The notes beneath the pieces were generated by a model. That model saw nothing but the letters and a program-made list of their open reading frames with translations. It did not search any database and had not been told where the DNA came from. A stretch of 64,000 nt of DNA from Ligustrum vulgare (lineage: Eukaryota; Streptophyta; Magnoliopsida; Lamiales; Oleaceae), in NCBI GenBank assembly GCA_963555705.1, contig OY743172.1:19281446-19345445 (forward strand), read 5' to 3'. The position numbers were made by a program, and so were the translations under genes. Below are positions 16,486-30,600 of this stretch, piece by piece. Each line of letters opens with the position of its first letter. Within the stretch, counting starts at the first letter, position 1.

Positions 16486-16938
16486 TGTTTGAAAATTCTA
16501 TCACAGATAATTGTTTATCTATGATCCAAAATCATCATACTGAATTATCAAGAATGAATAATTGATGCGGAAGTGTACCTTAATCAAATATAATTCACGA
16601 TGTACGATTCGGTTGGTTGGATCTTCTAAATCGATACGTAGTCCTTATTTTCTCTCTGATGATGGGATGTCAAAAAGAATGAACAATACGTACGATTCAG
16701 GGACCATAACCGACTTTATATACTGAATTGCCAGTTAACCTAATTCGGCCCATCATGAATTAGGTAATGACCTGTTATCTACATATAAAAGCTCATATAT
16801 TAATTAGATGTATAAAAGCCCGATATATATAAGATCCTTATTAGATCACTTTAAATGGGTTTAACCAAATTTGATAGCCTTTTATTCAATACACAATAAT
16901 TCACATATAAGCCCACACGATTGATTAAAATCCTTACA
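16486..16938 (-). repeat. LTR (5' LTR of the 10765-16938 element)
   Basis: 453 bp, TGTTTGAAAATTC to TCCTTACA. The primer site complement GGCTATGATACCA lies immediately to its left on the + strand. Confidence 0.9.
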
Positions 16939-17477
16939 GATAAGTCTATAGTGATTTACTTGAAAATGAAATCGACAAGTTTTAAATATTTTGGAACATT
17001 TTCATGCTTAAAAGTATGGATGAGCTAGTGGGATCACACTTCGCTGTTGTTTCCTACTAGCTTAAATGAAAGGTTGTTACATATTAGGATTTTGACAAGC
17101 ATCATGCCTTATTATGTAAAATTCTTTTCAATACTCACGTGTTGTTTTCTAATATACCAAGCACCTTAGAATTTAGCAAGTGTTAAGTAAATTAAATAAA
17201 TTGATTTATAAATCAATTTATAAATTACACAATTTTCCTTAATCACAAACATACTCTCTCCAATTTTCAATCACTATTTTTTATTTCAAAATCATAAATA
17301 AATTAGTTAATAAATCAAACAATGTTATCAAACAGAGACTTAAATGTCGAGTAAAATAGTAAATTCGACTTCCGGACCGAAGGGATTTACAATGCGCACA
17401 TGTCGATGGTCACTAGCAATTTTTCTTTTATCAAAGATCAACATATTATTGATTTTAACTCCATTATTATTATTATA

Positions 17478-18083
17478 CTAGTAGTGCCCGTGCGTTGCAC
17501 GAATGCGGTAAGAGTTGTTTATATAATAGCGTATAAATTTTATTATGTTGTATCTTGATACAACATTCAAAAGGGAAGTTTAGTTATTGACGTATATTTT
17601 GCCTCTTTAATAATTGGCTGTAGAAAATGTCAGAAAAAATATCATTCCAAAATAATTGATCGTAAAAACTGTCAAAAAAAAAATTATTTCAAAATGACCA
17701 TATGTAATTTGTAGTCAACCTTTGTTCACCCTTTTAAAAGGGAACATGCAAATAAATATTTTACAAATAACTACATCAAATTAAAAGTAAATAGGCGGCT
17801 TATTTATAGATTAACTGAAGAAAAAAAACGTCAACCTCATGAATAGTAAATGAACAGTAAAGAGACCTTGCCTCTTTTATATAAGTTAAGTTATATTAAT
17901 TACTAGTATTATATTATAAGTTATAATTATAAAGTTAAGTTATTATTAAGTTATATTATATGATATTTTTTTTTTTAAAATGACGTCATTAGTAAATGAA
18001 CAGTAAAGAAGTTTTGCCTCTTTTATATAATTCAGTTGAAGTTAAGTTATTATTTAATTATATTATTTAAGTTAAGTTAGGAG

Positions 18084-18159
<76 letters not shown>

Positions 18160-18695
18160 AAAAAAACCTCTTTTATATAAGTTAAGTTATTATTAAGTTA
18201 TATTATATGAGAATTTATTATAAAAAATGATGTCATTAGTAAATGAACAGTCAAGAGGCTTTGCCTCTTTTATGTAAGTCAGTTAAACTTAATTATCTTT
18301 TATGTAAGTTAGTTAAAGTTAAGTTATTATTAAGTTATATTTGTTAAGTTAAGTTAATATAAAATTATAATATAGGATAATTTTTTTAAAAAAAGTATAA
18401 GTCAAGTTATTATTAAGTTATATTAGTTAATTTAAGTTGTTATGAAGTTATATTATAGGAAAATTTAAAGAAAAAAAATTTAAGAGAAGTTTTTAAAAAA
18501 AAAAAAACTAAAAAAAATATATAAGTTAAAGTTAAGTTATTATGAAATTATATTATAGGAGAACTAAAAAAAAAAATGACGTCTATATTATTGGAGAATA
18601 ACAAAAATTGAAAAATGACATCATTAAACAAAAAGATGATGTGAGCCTTATGAATAGTAAAATTCATTTTCCTCTTTTATATAAGTTAGGAAGGA
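17478..18695 (-). mobile_element. Helitron-like non-autonomous element
   Basis: Read on the minus strand, the 3' end is a short GC-rich hairpin (CGTGC-AAC-GCACG), about 11 bases later CTAG, then a T, which is the Helitron terminus pattern. A matching 5' end starting TC after an A lies at 18695 (TCCTTCCTAACTTATATAAA). Inside, a unit containing AATGAACAGTAAAGAG and GCCTCTTTTATATAAGTTA recurs four or five times, and there is a long AT microsatellite. No Rep/helicase coding sequence is present. The 3' end is better supported than the 5' end. Confidence 0.55.
18087..18158. repeat. AT microsatellite
   Basis: About 36 uninterrupted AT units inside the Helitron-like element. Confidence 0.95.
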
Positions 18696-19028
18696 TAGGA
18701 TTATGATAGGATTTTTAAACCTTAGCTGTTGGAGTATTCTTTTTAGCGTTGAATTAATTTCCTTTTTTTTTTTTGTATTACTTTATATTATCTTTATTTA
18801 TTTTTTATCTGTCTCGTGCTTGTATAATGTTTAGGATAATAATCTCTTGTCCACGACGGACAAATTTATCTTGCCACCATCTCATGTGGTAGGATATAAT
18901 TAATCGATACTCCACCATCTTGGAAATGTGATGGGGCTTCGAAACCCGATCTCCTATCATGTGTGTCGTGGACATGATATCTCATGTCCACTATTGGTAG
19001 AAGATTAGACCTAATGTTTATAATTATT

Positions 19029-19071
<43 letters not shown>

Positions 19072-22000
19072 AGGAATTCACTAGTATATATCCTCACCCA
19101 TAACTCATTTTATTTATTTATAAAATTTCTCAAAGCATTCTTTTAATGTCACAACAATAATGACATATATATATTTCATTTTCTTATTAACTTCCAAGGT
19201 TTTGAAAGACTTTTAAAAAAAAATAATAATAATAAATTGTAATTTTGTTTCTTCTATATTTTTCTTCCTTCTTTCATGTTATTTTTAGAAATAAATTATT
19301 TTTTTCTGTCTCTTCAACTTTTTATATTTCTCTCTTTTTTATATAGTTTATTTATATTTTCGCTATCTTCTTTTTCATATTTTTTTCAATTTTTCAATGA
19401 AAATAGACACAATTAAAATTTCATAAGATTTTACAAAAAAATAACATTTAAATTGTATCAAACAAATAATAATTAAGTAAAGTGATTCTAGGACTTTCTT
19501 CAGAAATGTTTGTATATTCAAAAAATTTAATTTAAAAGTCAATAGAAATCTATAAAGTTTGTATATTCAAAATTTTTTATGAACATAGTACGATTTCTTT
19601 AAGTCATATCGAATGCGATTTTATTTTTCCTCCATTTTATTTTATCTCAAATGTTAGTTTGTCCAAAAATTAATTATTTCTCAAGTCGCATTTTTTGATT
19701 CACTTGACAAATAATTATCACAACAAAACTTATTTTGTACACCACAATTTAAAATTTTTGCTTGTTTATAAAAATAGACATTAATAAAATTACATAAACA
19801 TTCTTTTTTTTATTTATTTAATCTCACTAATTATTTTTTTAGATTATCTCCCACCAATTTCTATTTACACAACAACCTCCGCCTCCTCCTCATCCATTAT
19901 AGGCTTCCACATAACACAGGTGATGCTACTCTACGATTCTCTTTATTTGCTCACAATCCTCATTTCAAGGTCACTGTAGACCCAAAGAACATTACGTCAA
20001 ATTCCATCCATGAAATTAGTTAAAAATCAAGACGTGTATCTACACAAAGCAAGTAAAGTTAAAAATCGTTATTTCCCTTCTGAGTGTATTTTGTATGTAT
20101 TGCTTTCTTGGTGTATAAATACTCAATCTCCTGTATTATATTTTTTAAGTTGGTGAATCAATAGAATTCTTCTTGACTTTAGTCTTCATCATCTTATATT
20201 TCTCCCAGTTTTCTAATTAAATTCATCAGCACTTTGTGTTTCAGCAGCTTCTCCTCAATTCCCCAGTTGTCTGCTTTAATTTTCTCACCGTCGCACTATC
20301 CTCTGAATTCTCTTCCAGTAGGCTACTGCTTTTCTCTCCCCCCAAGTGCAACCAATATTACTCTCAAATAATACTCCCCAGTCGTCAACTGTTAAATGCC
20401 AACCGACTGCTTCTGTGTATATATGAATATATATCTGAGCCACTACTAGCTCGTTTTCCTAATTTTTAACTTATCGTTTTGTCCTCTCTTGGGCAATACT
20501 AGTTACTTTATAAACACACTATTTGATCAATTCAAATAACATATTTATACTTTTAATGATTTTTTTCTAATTTTAATACAAACAATTATTTTTAGTTATT
20601 GATAAAAATAGACATTTTTTCCAAATTAGGTCAAGTATGAAACTTTTTATTTTTTTTAACCCACTTAAATTCTTATCAAAATCATCAATTAATTTATATA
20701 AAAATAATTTTTTAATTATTTTCTAATTAAAAATATAAAATAAATAATTTCAAAACCTATTGAAAAATAAAAAATCAAAACTAAAAGTTTGGTTTAAATT
20801 TATATAGTCACCGTTTGGTGATAATTAAAATTAGATTTTTAATAGATTTTGATAGAAATTAATAGAATGTGGTTAAAAAAATTTTAGTCCGATAAAATAT
20901 GAGATTAAAATTAATTATTGATTTTGATTTGAACTAAAGTCTTATTTTAAATTTTCCCAAATGGGTGCATAATTTTTGAATGTTTTCATTAAAATTAGAC
21001 TCACAAATCAACTAATTTATCTATGCACAATATTTTCACATTTTTTCGCGACTTATCGTAAATATTTTATAAAGCAATTATTGATTTGCCTAATATTTTA
21101 TGATATCATATTACTTCCTATTATATCACACGTGATTTATTTATTAAGCTGACATTTTTAATTGTCTAATATGTATTTGAATCTTTGAAAAATGGGTGAA
21201 AACTTTTAATAAAATATTAATACATTAGGAAGTGAAGTCAATTTACTATTTACAATCTTATTCGAATAATATCAATTACGTTAACTACTTTAGAAAATGA
21301 TATTAGTACTTAAAAAGCGTTACTTTAACATTCATCGTACCCATAAGATGTGCTTAAATGACAATAAATTCATATCATGTAACTTATACTTTTTGAGAAA
21401 ATAAAACTTTACCACGAAAAAGTCATGTCTAAAAATGAGATTAATTCGACATGATTGATTGATCCCTCCAAACATGTTTGGTAAAATCTTAAATTTGTAA
21501 ACAATACATTTTTACAAACCATTTATTAAGCACACACATTTTTAAATTACTTTTCAACAACATATTGTTGAAATATTTTGTGTACAGTAACGACACAGAA
21601 ATAAGATAATTGTATGTAAACTCGTGTCGAAACTTGGACAGAATAATGATAAGGAAAAATAAAAAGAAAAGAGAAGAAAAAGAGACAAAGTTGAGGCAAG
21701 CATTGGACACTTTGTCCTTAAGTTGAATTTGCCTCGCAAATGTGCCTATGGTTTATGGCAATCGACTCCCAAGATACAACGACTTTCACTTATATTTGTA
21801 GCACTCCAAAACACAAGCACAACGAACCAAAATGTGATTTTTGTACTCCAAAAATAAATATGAAAAAGAATATCAAAAGTATGCAATAAAATGTAAGAAT
21901 TTTGATTTAAGGAAGATGATGAAATGATATTGTGATAGCATATCATTGGTGTGAGGAATATGACATTCCAAGAGTCTTATTTATAGATGATGAAGGGTTG

Positions 22001-24249
22001 TGGACAAAGTGGTGTAGAGTCAAACCATGCATCACTTTGAAAAGACGCAACTTTTCAGACTACCATGTCATCGCATGGTTATAAATCGCGCGATCACATG
22101 GATTTATGTGAAACTAAATTTTTAATAAAAACAGTTGACATGTGATCGCATGGTGTTTTTATACCATGTGATCACATGGTCAAAAATTTGACCAACTTTT
22201 TCCCTTCTTCATAATTTATCATTCATCTGATATTGGTTTCGAGATTTCAAATATACCCTTCAATGCATACAGATGTCGATCCCCGTTTCTGCGCTTCGAA
22301 GCGGCGAAGTAGCTATAGCAAACTAATTTGCCTAAAGGGATTAGGTCGGTTTTGAATATTTGGCTGAAGTCGACACAAAATTACTTTAGTCGTTTTCAGT
22401 ATTTAACCAATTTCTTGATTTATTAAACCAATAAACAACACATATTTTAGCTGGAAAATATTACATTTCATGGTTCATAAACAAATTTTTTTCCAAACAT
22501 AGTGCAAACTTTAACAATCATCTCATTTCATCCAAGAGTTTGTTCAATTTCTCAATTCTTCATAACTGTAGTAATTATAAATTGATTTATTTATATTTTT
22601 CAGATAAAATTTGTGGTTAAAAAGTGAAGATAAAAAATGTATATGATTAAAAAGTAATTTAAAAATTTGTGTTATTTATAAATTGATATATAAATTATAA
22701 TGATTGAGTTAAATGATATATGCTCAGAAACTTCTTCTGGACCACACCATTCCATAAGTTTTTTTTTTCCTTTGTGCTTTGACATTCTAGAATTTATAAA
22801 TTGATTGATTTATTTTTTTGAAATAAAATATGTGGTTAAAAAGTGAATATAGAAAGTGTATGTGATAAAAAAGTAGCTTAAAAAATTGCGTTGTTTATAA
22901 ATCGATTATAAGCCTCTGTTTGATAAATTATTTTTAAACAACAATTTTTTTTAAACAACTTTTTAACCAAATACATATTTCTTACTCACTTTTCAACCAC
23001 ATATTTTATTTCAAAAACATCATATTCTTTATTTTTAAACAAAAATACTTTTATTTTAGAGCCTGTTTGATGTATGATTTTTTTTTTGATTTTTGTGATT
23101 TTTTTGATGGATTTGTGGTTTAGATTGGTTTGAAAAGTCAACATTTATAGGCTTGACTGAAGATGAATAGTTGAGATTGAGTTTGAAAAATTGTCATAAA
23201 ACTTTTACTTAGACCAAACGGCCCCTTAGTAAAGTTTTTATACAATGATTGCGTTAAACGAGATAGCCTTAATTTGTTTTTTAGCCCAATTTGACATAGA
23301 TTAAAATTAAAATTTTGATTTAAATCAAATTCAAGAATCGATCTTAATCATATATTTTATGGGTCTCATAATTTTTCAACAACATATATCATTAACTTTT
23401 ATCAAAATTTACTAAAACTCTGATTTTAATCTCCTAATTTTTAGAATAAGAAATAAGAAACAACCTGTTTGGTTCTAATTAAAAATTAGATTTCTATCAA
23501 AGTTTAAAGTTAATAATTAATCATAACCACATATTTTATATATTCACAACTATTTAATCATACATATCATCATTTTTTTTAAAACCCGTTAAAATTTTGA
23601 TTTTAATTTCTAAGAGCCCATAAAAAAAATATTGTTACCTCGTTAGCATTTTAAGAGTGTGTTTGTTATTGTTTAAAAATTGTTTTTTTAAATAGTGATT
23701 TTTAGAAAAATTGATGATTGAAATTTGATTAGAAAGTTAAATATTGTGAACTTAACTTTTAATTAAGTGTGTGTTCTTTTAGATTTAATATGGAATGTTT
23801 TGTGTCAAATCAAGGAATTGAAATTATTTGTTGATTTATTTGTGTTTTCTAGGTAAGATGAAGAGTTAAAAATAGGAGAGAGAAAATATGAATGGTTAAA
23901 AAGTGGTATGGGAAATTGTGTAAATTAAATTTTTGTAATCATTACAATTTAATTTGGAGCCGAACACACCCTAACGAATGAAATTGAGTTCCTTAATAAT
24001 AAGAATTTTTTTTTTAATGAAAATGATTAAAAGGGCAGGACCCATGTTCCAGGCTCCCAGCACAATGATTCGACATATTATCTTGTGGAAATTACATGTC
24101 TGAACGACTGATAATCACACATAATATCGCGGATCTAGGAGGGGCATTTATTGAATCCTGTTGCATTGAACCAACGATACTTGTAACAGTAAAAGACTCG
24201 GCGAAGAAAAAAATAGAAAACGTAAAACCTGTGCATTTTTCCCAAGCAA
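18696..24249. other. AT-rich intergenic spacer between kinase and myosin genes
   Basis: No gene is supported. It contains an AT microsatellite (19032-19067), a stretch around 19900-20240 that reads like the end of an LTR (TATAAATACTCAATCTCCTG...) without a partner, an 18-bp palindrome with related copies (22055-22180), and several diverged copies of the foldback family (about 20815-20945, 22915-23040, 23060-23225, 23652-23970). The open frames here are short and not convincing. Confidence 0.6.
22163..22180. repeat. 18-bp perfect palindrome with nearby degenerate copies
   Basis: ACCATGTGATCACATGGT is its own reverse complement. Related half-sites (CATGTGATCGCATGG, GCGATCACATGG, CATGTCATCGCATGG) lie within the preceding 110 bases. 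Function unknown. Confidence 0.7.
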
Positions 24250-24691
24250 AAGAGGGGTTTTGAATTTTTATTATCTCTCTCGTTCATTCATTCATTTTTT
24301 TTTTCATTTGTTTATTAATCTGCAACATTTCTCTGATTTTCGAACTTTTCTACAAAAATTGGATCGGTGAAAGTGAAAAAAATTAAAGTTATCAAAGATG
24401 ATCCTGCAGTCAGATCATTTGTTTATTTTTCGGAATATTGCAAGCGAATAAGTTGTTTTGAGAACAAAGGAAGTGCAGTTCATTAGAGTTTGTCGACAAT
24501 TTATTGGTTGTTTCAAATATTGATTTGGAGGATTTCGGATTGGATTTTTCATTTTTTTAGCGTTGGAAGTGCAAGAACCGTTGGTTCGGTTGATCTGACT
24601 TTGGTTGAATTGTTGTTTTATTGAGAATTTGATTTGACGCTGATCGAAACTGTACTGAGGTTCCTGATCTCATTGGAGCCTTCCCAATATG
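24250..24691 (+). other. Putative 5' UTR exon of the myosin gene ending in ATG
   Basis: The sequence TTCCCAATATG is followed directly by GTATTG, a donor site, so this exon would contribute only the start codon. Spliced to 31598, it yields [18 protein letters not shown], a normal myosin XI N-terminus in frame. A CT-rich tract near 24270-24300 could mark the transcription start region. The 5' boundary is a guess. Confidence 0.7.
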
Positions 24692-27600
24692 GTATTGAAT
24701 TGTATTCCTCTTTAGTTTTAATTTTTTGGCCTTGGTCGATTCTAGAAATGTGCTGTTGTTTGAGCTTAGTTTACTGAATTAGGTGTAAGCATTAGTTATT
24801 TGCTTAAGCGGATTAACATTACGTTCCTAGATTCCAGCATGATTGTCTAATATTCTTGAACATGTCTAGGTTTTATTTATGTGCATGCAATATTTCACTA
24901 CCAATTTGAGTTTTTTGGAGTACCTTTTCTCTCTAATCAATTAAATGAGGAATTGAAATATTCAAAATGTATGTATTGGTGAACTGTTGTGCTTTCTGTT
25001 ACTTTTTTTTCGGGGGAGCATGTGTTAGATTTGATGTAATTGGCAATCTCGTGAACAAAATGACTCTTTTATAAAGTGAAAATTAGAGTCAAAGTATTAG
25101 GTAATGTTAGTTGAGTATTTGAGCTCAAGAAGATCAAAATAGTATTCAAGAAGACTTGTGATGCAATTAGAAGTCAAAGGAGAATAAAAAATTTGGTTAG
25201 AAGAGGATGACTTATTGGCCAAGGAGAAAAATTCTGCTCAAAATCGCTCGATGGACGCCTCGTCGCTAAATGTCGTCTTTAGTAGGAACTGAATCGCTCG
25301 AGTTCCGCTCGAGCGTTGGTGACGGATAGGCAATGCTGATTCATGATTTTTAGATTTTCTGCAACATTCTCCTAAAAATCACTATTCAAAAAATTATTTC
25401 TTCAAATAAACTCTTTAAACGGGGTTTAAACAGGGGCTATATATATATATATATATATACCCAAGCCTTATTTCATTTCTAGGTGTAGTTGGATCAACAT
25501 ATGTGATTTCAAGATAGATTGCTATCAGTTTGGGTAGTCTGTGCATTGTGGTAGTTGCATTAATGGGTTTGACTTTAGTTATAGGTATTAATAGTATTTT
25601 GTCATATATCAAAGCCGAAAGACTAACTTATTTGTCAACTTTTTTAATCATTTGACAGTTGAATAACTTTTGAAGTTTTTCTCGACAATTTTTTGACCAT
25701 TGGTTGCAATAGATGGATTTTAGAAGTCCAAGAGCCTGCTTGGTGCAACAGATGAGATGATGTTGGTTTCAAAATCTCATAGTCATTGATTGAAACTTTG
25801 TTTAGTGCAAGCTTGGTTCAAGCTTTTAAGTTTTTAAAAGCAGTGAGTCTTAGGAAATGTGTGGTTAAAGGGTAGATAAATGTTGTGAGTCCTTAAGAAT
25901 GTATGGTTACAAATGACGTGTAATATGCTTTATAAGAACTTAAAAGCTTTCCCAAATAAAGCCTTCAATTGTTTAACCAAAATCTTTTGCCATTTTAGTA
26001 CACAAAGGACGAAAATGAAGAATAATTGACGTTCTTTATTTTTTATTCTTTCACTTGATCAATCAACAAAACTAAATAAACAGAAATAACACTTAAACCT
26101 CGTTTGGTATATATTAGAATCAGATTTTTAGTAGATTTTGATAAAAATTGATGGAATGTATGGTTGAAAAGTTGTGGACCTTGAAGTATGTGTTTAAAAT
26201 TAATTATTGATTTTTACTTAGATTCTAGTAAGATTTTTTAGGGTTACCAAACAGGGGGATAAGTTTGTGGTACGATTCTGTGAATTTAGTTGTAGATAGC
26301 AATTTGTAGAGTATACTTAATCATTATAACTATCCTTCTATTGACACCCATTTGAATCCACTTGGTACAAGAATGTATTTATTAGGATGCAAGTATAGAT
26401 AAAATAGTAGTGTGCTAACCAAATTGTAACCAGAAAGTTTTCTGTATTATTAATGAATAACACTATACATATTTATACAACAATAGAGAACATATACTAG
26501 GAAAGTAAATAAGTAGAACCCCTAAAGTAAATAGATAGAATCCCTATAATTAGTCTAGATAACATATTTACAATAACACTCCCCCTCAAGCTGGAGCATA
26601 GATATTGGTCATGCCCAGCTTGTTACAAAGATAATCAACCCGAGCCCCGTTTAGGGCTTTCGTAAAAATATCCCCAAATTGTTCTCTAGTCTTCACATAT
26701 CCTGTGGAAATCAAACCTTGCTGTATTTTCTCACGGACGAAATGACAGTCAATTTCAATGTGCTTAGTTCGTTCATGGAACACGGGATTCGATGCAATGT
26801 GGAGGGCAGCTTGGTTATCACACCACAATTTTGCTGGTACTGATGTCTTAAGACCTACTTCATTTAAGAACTGATATATCCATACTATTTCACACACAGA
26901 CTGTGCCATAGCTCTATATTCCGATTCTGCACTTGATCGTGACACAACATTTTGCTTCTTACTCTTCCACGAGACTAAATTTCCTCCAACAAAGACACAG
27001 TAACCAGAAGTGGATCTTCTATCTAACTTGGACCCCGCCCAATCTGCATCCGAAAAACAGTCAATATGAGCGCGTCCATGATTTTCATACAAGATGCTAC
27101 GTCCAGGTGCTCCTTTTAAATAACACAAAATCTGTTCTAAAGCTGTCCAATGGTTAACCGTTGGAGAAGACATATACTGACTCATAACACTAACAGGATA
27201 TGCAATGTCTGGACGGGTTACTGTAAGATAATTCAACTTCTCAACCAATCTTCTGTATTTCTCAGGATTTCCAAATAGTTCACCATCTTTTGTAATTTGC
27301 GAATTAGGAGTCATTGGGACACTGGATGGCTTTGCCCCCAATTTTCCTGTCTCAGTCAATAGGTCAAGCACATATTTCCTCTGAGATAGAAAGATACCTC
27401 TTTTACTCTTTGTTACTTCAACACCTAAGAAATACTTTAGCATCCCTAAATCCTTTGTGTGAAATTGAGTGTGAAGAAAGGACTTAAGAGATGAGATTCC
27501 TATAGTATCACTCCTTGTAATGACAATGTCATCCACGTATACAACTAGAAGAATGATGCCAGCTTTAGATTGTTTGTAGAAAACAGAGTGATCCGACTTG

Positions 27601-30600
27601 CTTTTCGTCATTCCAAACTTTTCCACTGCCTGACTAAATTTTTCGAACCATGCACGAGGGCTCTGTTTTAAACCATACAAAGATTTGCGAAGATGACAAA
27701 CTCTCCCACACTCCCCTTGAGCAACAAAACCAGGAGGTTGCTCTATATAAACCTCCTCCTGGAGATCACCATGAAGAAATGCATTCTTGATATCCAACTA
27801 ATGCATAGGCCAATTATGAGTAGCCGCCATAGAGATAAATAATTTGACAGATGTCAGCTTAGCAACAGGAGAAAAAGTATAAGAATAATCAACCCCATAG
27901 ATTTGAGCGTAACCTTTAGCAACAAGACGGGCTTTCAGTCGAGCCACTGACCCATCAGGATTTACCTTAACGGCAAACACCCACCTGCAACCAATAGCCT
28001 TTTTCCCTGAAGGTAAATTGACCAATTTCCAAGTACCATTGTCATCTAAAGCATTCATTTCCTCTATCATTGCCTGACGCCAACCAGGTTGAGAAAGGGC
28101 TTCATGAATAGTTTTGAGAATAGAGATAGAGTCGAGAGGCAATAAAATTACAAGTAGAAGATGACAAGTGGCGATAAGAAACAAAAGAAGAAACATGATA
28201 AGTACATTGACGTGTACCTTTGCGTAGAGCAATAGGAAGATCATCACTTGAGACTGGATCTGATGACGAAGGAGCAGGTATAGGACATGTATCAGGAGGA
28301 TTTTGTCGTCTAGAGTATACCTGGAGAATGGGAGGCTTAGTAAGTGTCGGTACAGAGGCAGACCAATAAATCATCATCTTTCTCCTGATGTTCTGGAGTG
28401 GATGATGGTAAATATGGTGTGTCTTCAAGAAAAGTGACATCAGCTGATACAAGATACTTATTAAGAGTAGGACAATAGCATCGATATCCTTTTTGAAGAC
28501 GAGAGTAACCAAGGAAAATACATTTCAAAGATTTGGGATCTAATTTGGTAACATGTGGACGAACATCCCGAACAAAACAAGTGCTACCAAATATCCTAGG
28601 TTCGATAGGGAACAAAGACTTAGTTGGAAAAAGAATATTGAAAGGTGTCTCACCATGAAGAACAGATGAAGGCATGCGATTAATAAGAAAGCACGCTGTG
28701 GAGATTGCATCAGCCCAGAAGGTTTTGGAGACATTTATTTGAAATAACAGGGCTCTTGCTGTTTCAAGAAGATGTCTATTCTTTCTTTCTGCTACTCCAT
28801 TTTGAGATGGGGTATCAACACAGGAAGTTTGATGAAGTATGCCATTCTGAATCATGTAAGTTTGGAAAGATGCTGACAGATACTCTTTGGCATTATCACT
28901 TCGCAATGTATGGATAGAAACATTAAATTGAGTTTTAATTTCAGCACAAAAAGCACAAAAATGAGAAAACAATTCAGAACGATTTTTCATTAAATATAAC
29001 CCAGTCATACGAGAAAAGTCATCAACAAAAGTAACAAAGTACTTAAACCCAGTTTTAGATGTAACAGGACAAGGACCCCAAACATCTGAATGGACTAATT
29101 CAAAAGGAAAACTAGCTCTTTTATTGACTCTAGGACTAGAGCTAAGACGATGATGTTTGGCAAACTGACACGACTCACAATCTAATGAAGACACTCTAAT
29201 AAACCGTGGACAAAGTTTCTTTAGCAATGGAAGAGAAGGATGGCCCAACCGACAATGCGCCTCAAATGGGGTTGTTACTCCAGAACAGGCAAATGATTTT
29301 GGTATCTGTGTATCAAGAATGTAGAGATCTCCAGATTCATGTCCTTTACCAATAATCTTCTTCGTCATTAGATCCTGAAATAAGCAATAATCAGGAAAGA
29401 ATGAGATGCAACAATTAAGAGCACGAGTTAGTTTACTTACGAAAATTAAATTTAAGGATAAATTAGGTAAATTTAGGACATATGATAAAGGAATCAATGG
29501 AGTAGGTGTAATTGTGCCAGACCCAAGAACACAAGATGTTGACCCATCTGCTAAAGTAACATTAGAGGTGGATGTATGTGATTGAAAAGTAGAGAAGAGA
29601 TTAGAATTACCTGTCATATGATCTGTGGCACCAGAATCAATGACCCATTTAGAGGATGAGGAAATAAGACATGTATCTGGATTACCTGACTCGACAATGG
29701 CAGTGACTGGAGAAGATGAAGACTTTGATGATTCTTGGTACTGAGAGAACTTGGCAAATTCATCTGCAGAGATCAGAACTGATTTTTCAGACATATCATG
29801 AGTGGATGCAATATGAGCTGAGTGAGTTTTCTGGGTTCTATTCTGGAGTTTTCTACAGTCACTCTTCATATGTCCTAACTTATGACAATAATGACACACA
29901 ATTCCTCCTGTATCCTGTGCCCGACTATCAACATTGTTTGAAACTCCTCCTCTGTTACCACTTTTGTAATGCGGTCGCCCATATTTATACTCATTAGTTC
30001 GACTAACAAGAGCACCACTGGACTGAATATTTGGAGTACCTTCTGTGCGAAGTACCCTACTAAATACATCCTGTAAGGAAGAGATCGTAGGGCTAGAGAG
30101 AATTTGAGATTTGGCAGTTTCAAACTCCAAAGGAAGACCAGCTAGAAAACTCATGATGGCCATCTGTTCTCTGTGACTTTGTTGAACCTTTACATCAGGA
30201 CTAAATGGTAATAATATATTAAGCTCTTCATAAGTTTTCTTAAAATCCATAAAATAATTTATAAGAGACCTATCTTGCTTTTCCGCACGATAAAAAGATT
30301 TGCACACCTCATAAATGCGGGAAATATTCCCTTTTCCAGAATATAAGAAATCGAGATATTCCATCAATTCCTTAACAAATTCACAATGATTGATCAAGCC
30401 AATCACCTCACTATCAATCGAGTTTCTTATCTGCAAAAACAACCGACCATCCTCCCTTAACCATGTCTGTCTAGAGTCATCCTTAGGTGGATCATCCAAC
30501 ATATAAGCATCCTTATCGATACTTCTCAGATAAAGTCGGACGGTTTTACTCCAATCCAAATAGTTGGAGCCATTAAGCTTGTGTTTAGTAATTTTTGACA

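Larger units (their letters stand above)
10765..16938 (-). mobile_element. Defective Ty1/copia retrotransposon with perfect TSD
   Basis: LTRs of 454 and 453 bp (10765-11218, 16486-16938) flank the element, and GATAA is repeated exactly at 10760-10764 and 16939-16943. On the minus strand the primer site TGGTATCATAGCC follows the right LTR (initiator-Met type), and a purine tract AAGTGGGAGAT precedes the left LTR. Gag and RT/RNase H remnants are present in the order expected for the minus strand. Protease and most of integrase are absent, since the gag zinc knuckle and the integrase C-terminus nearly abut around 13770. LTRs differ by roughly 5% by eye. Confidence 0.92.

Noticed and set aside
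19900..20240. Possible solo LTR (TATA-like TATAAATACTC and a U5-like end)
   Set aside because: Neither end nor a target-site duplication could be set, so not called as an element.
20236..20469. 77-aa plus-strand open frame in the kinase-myosin spacer
   Set aside because: No domain or splice context; low-complexity Ser/Leu composition from CT-rich DNA.
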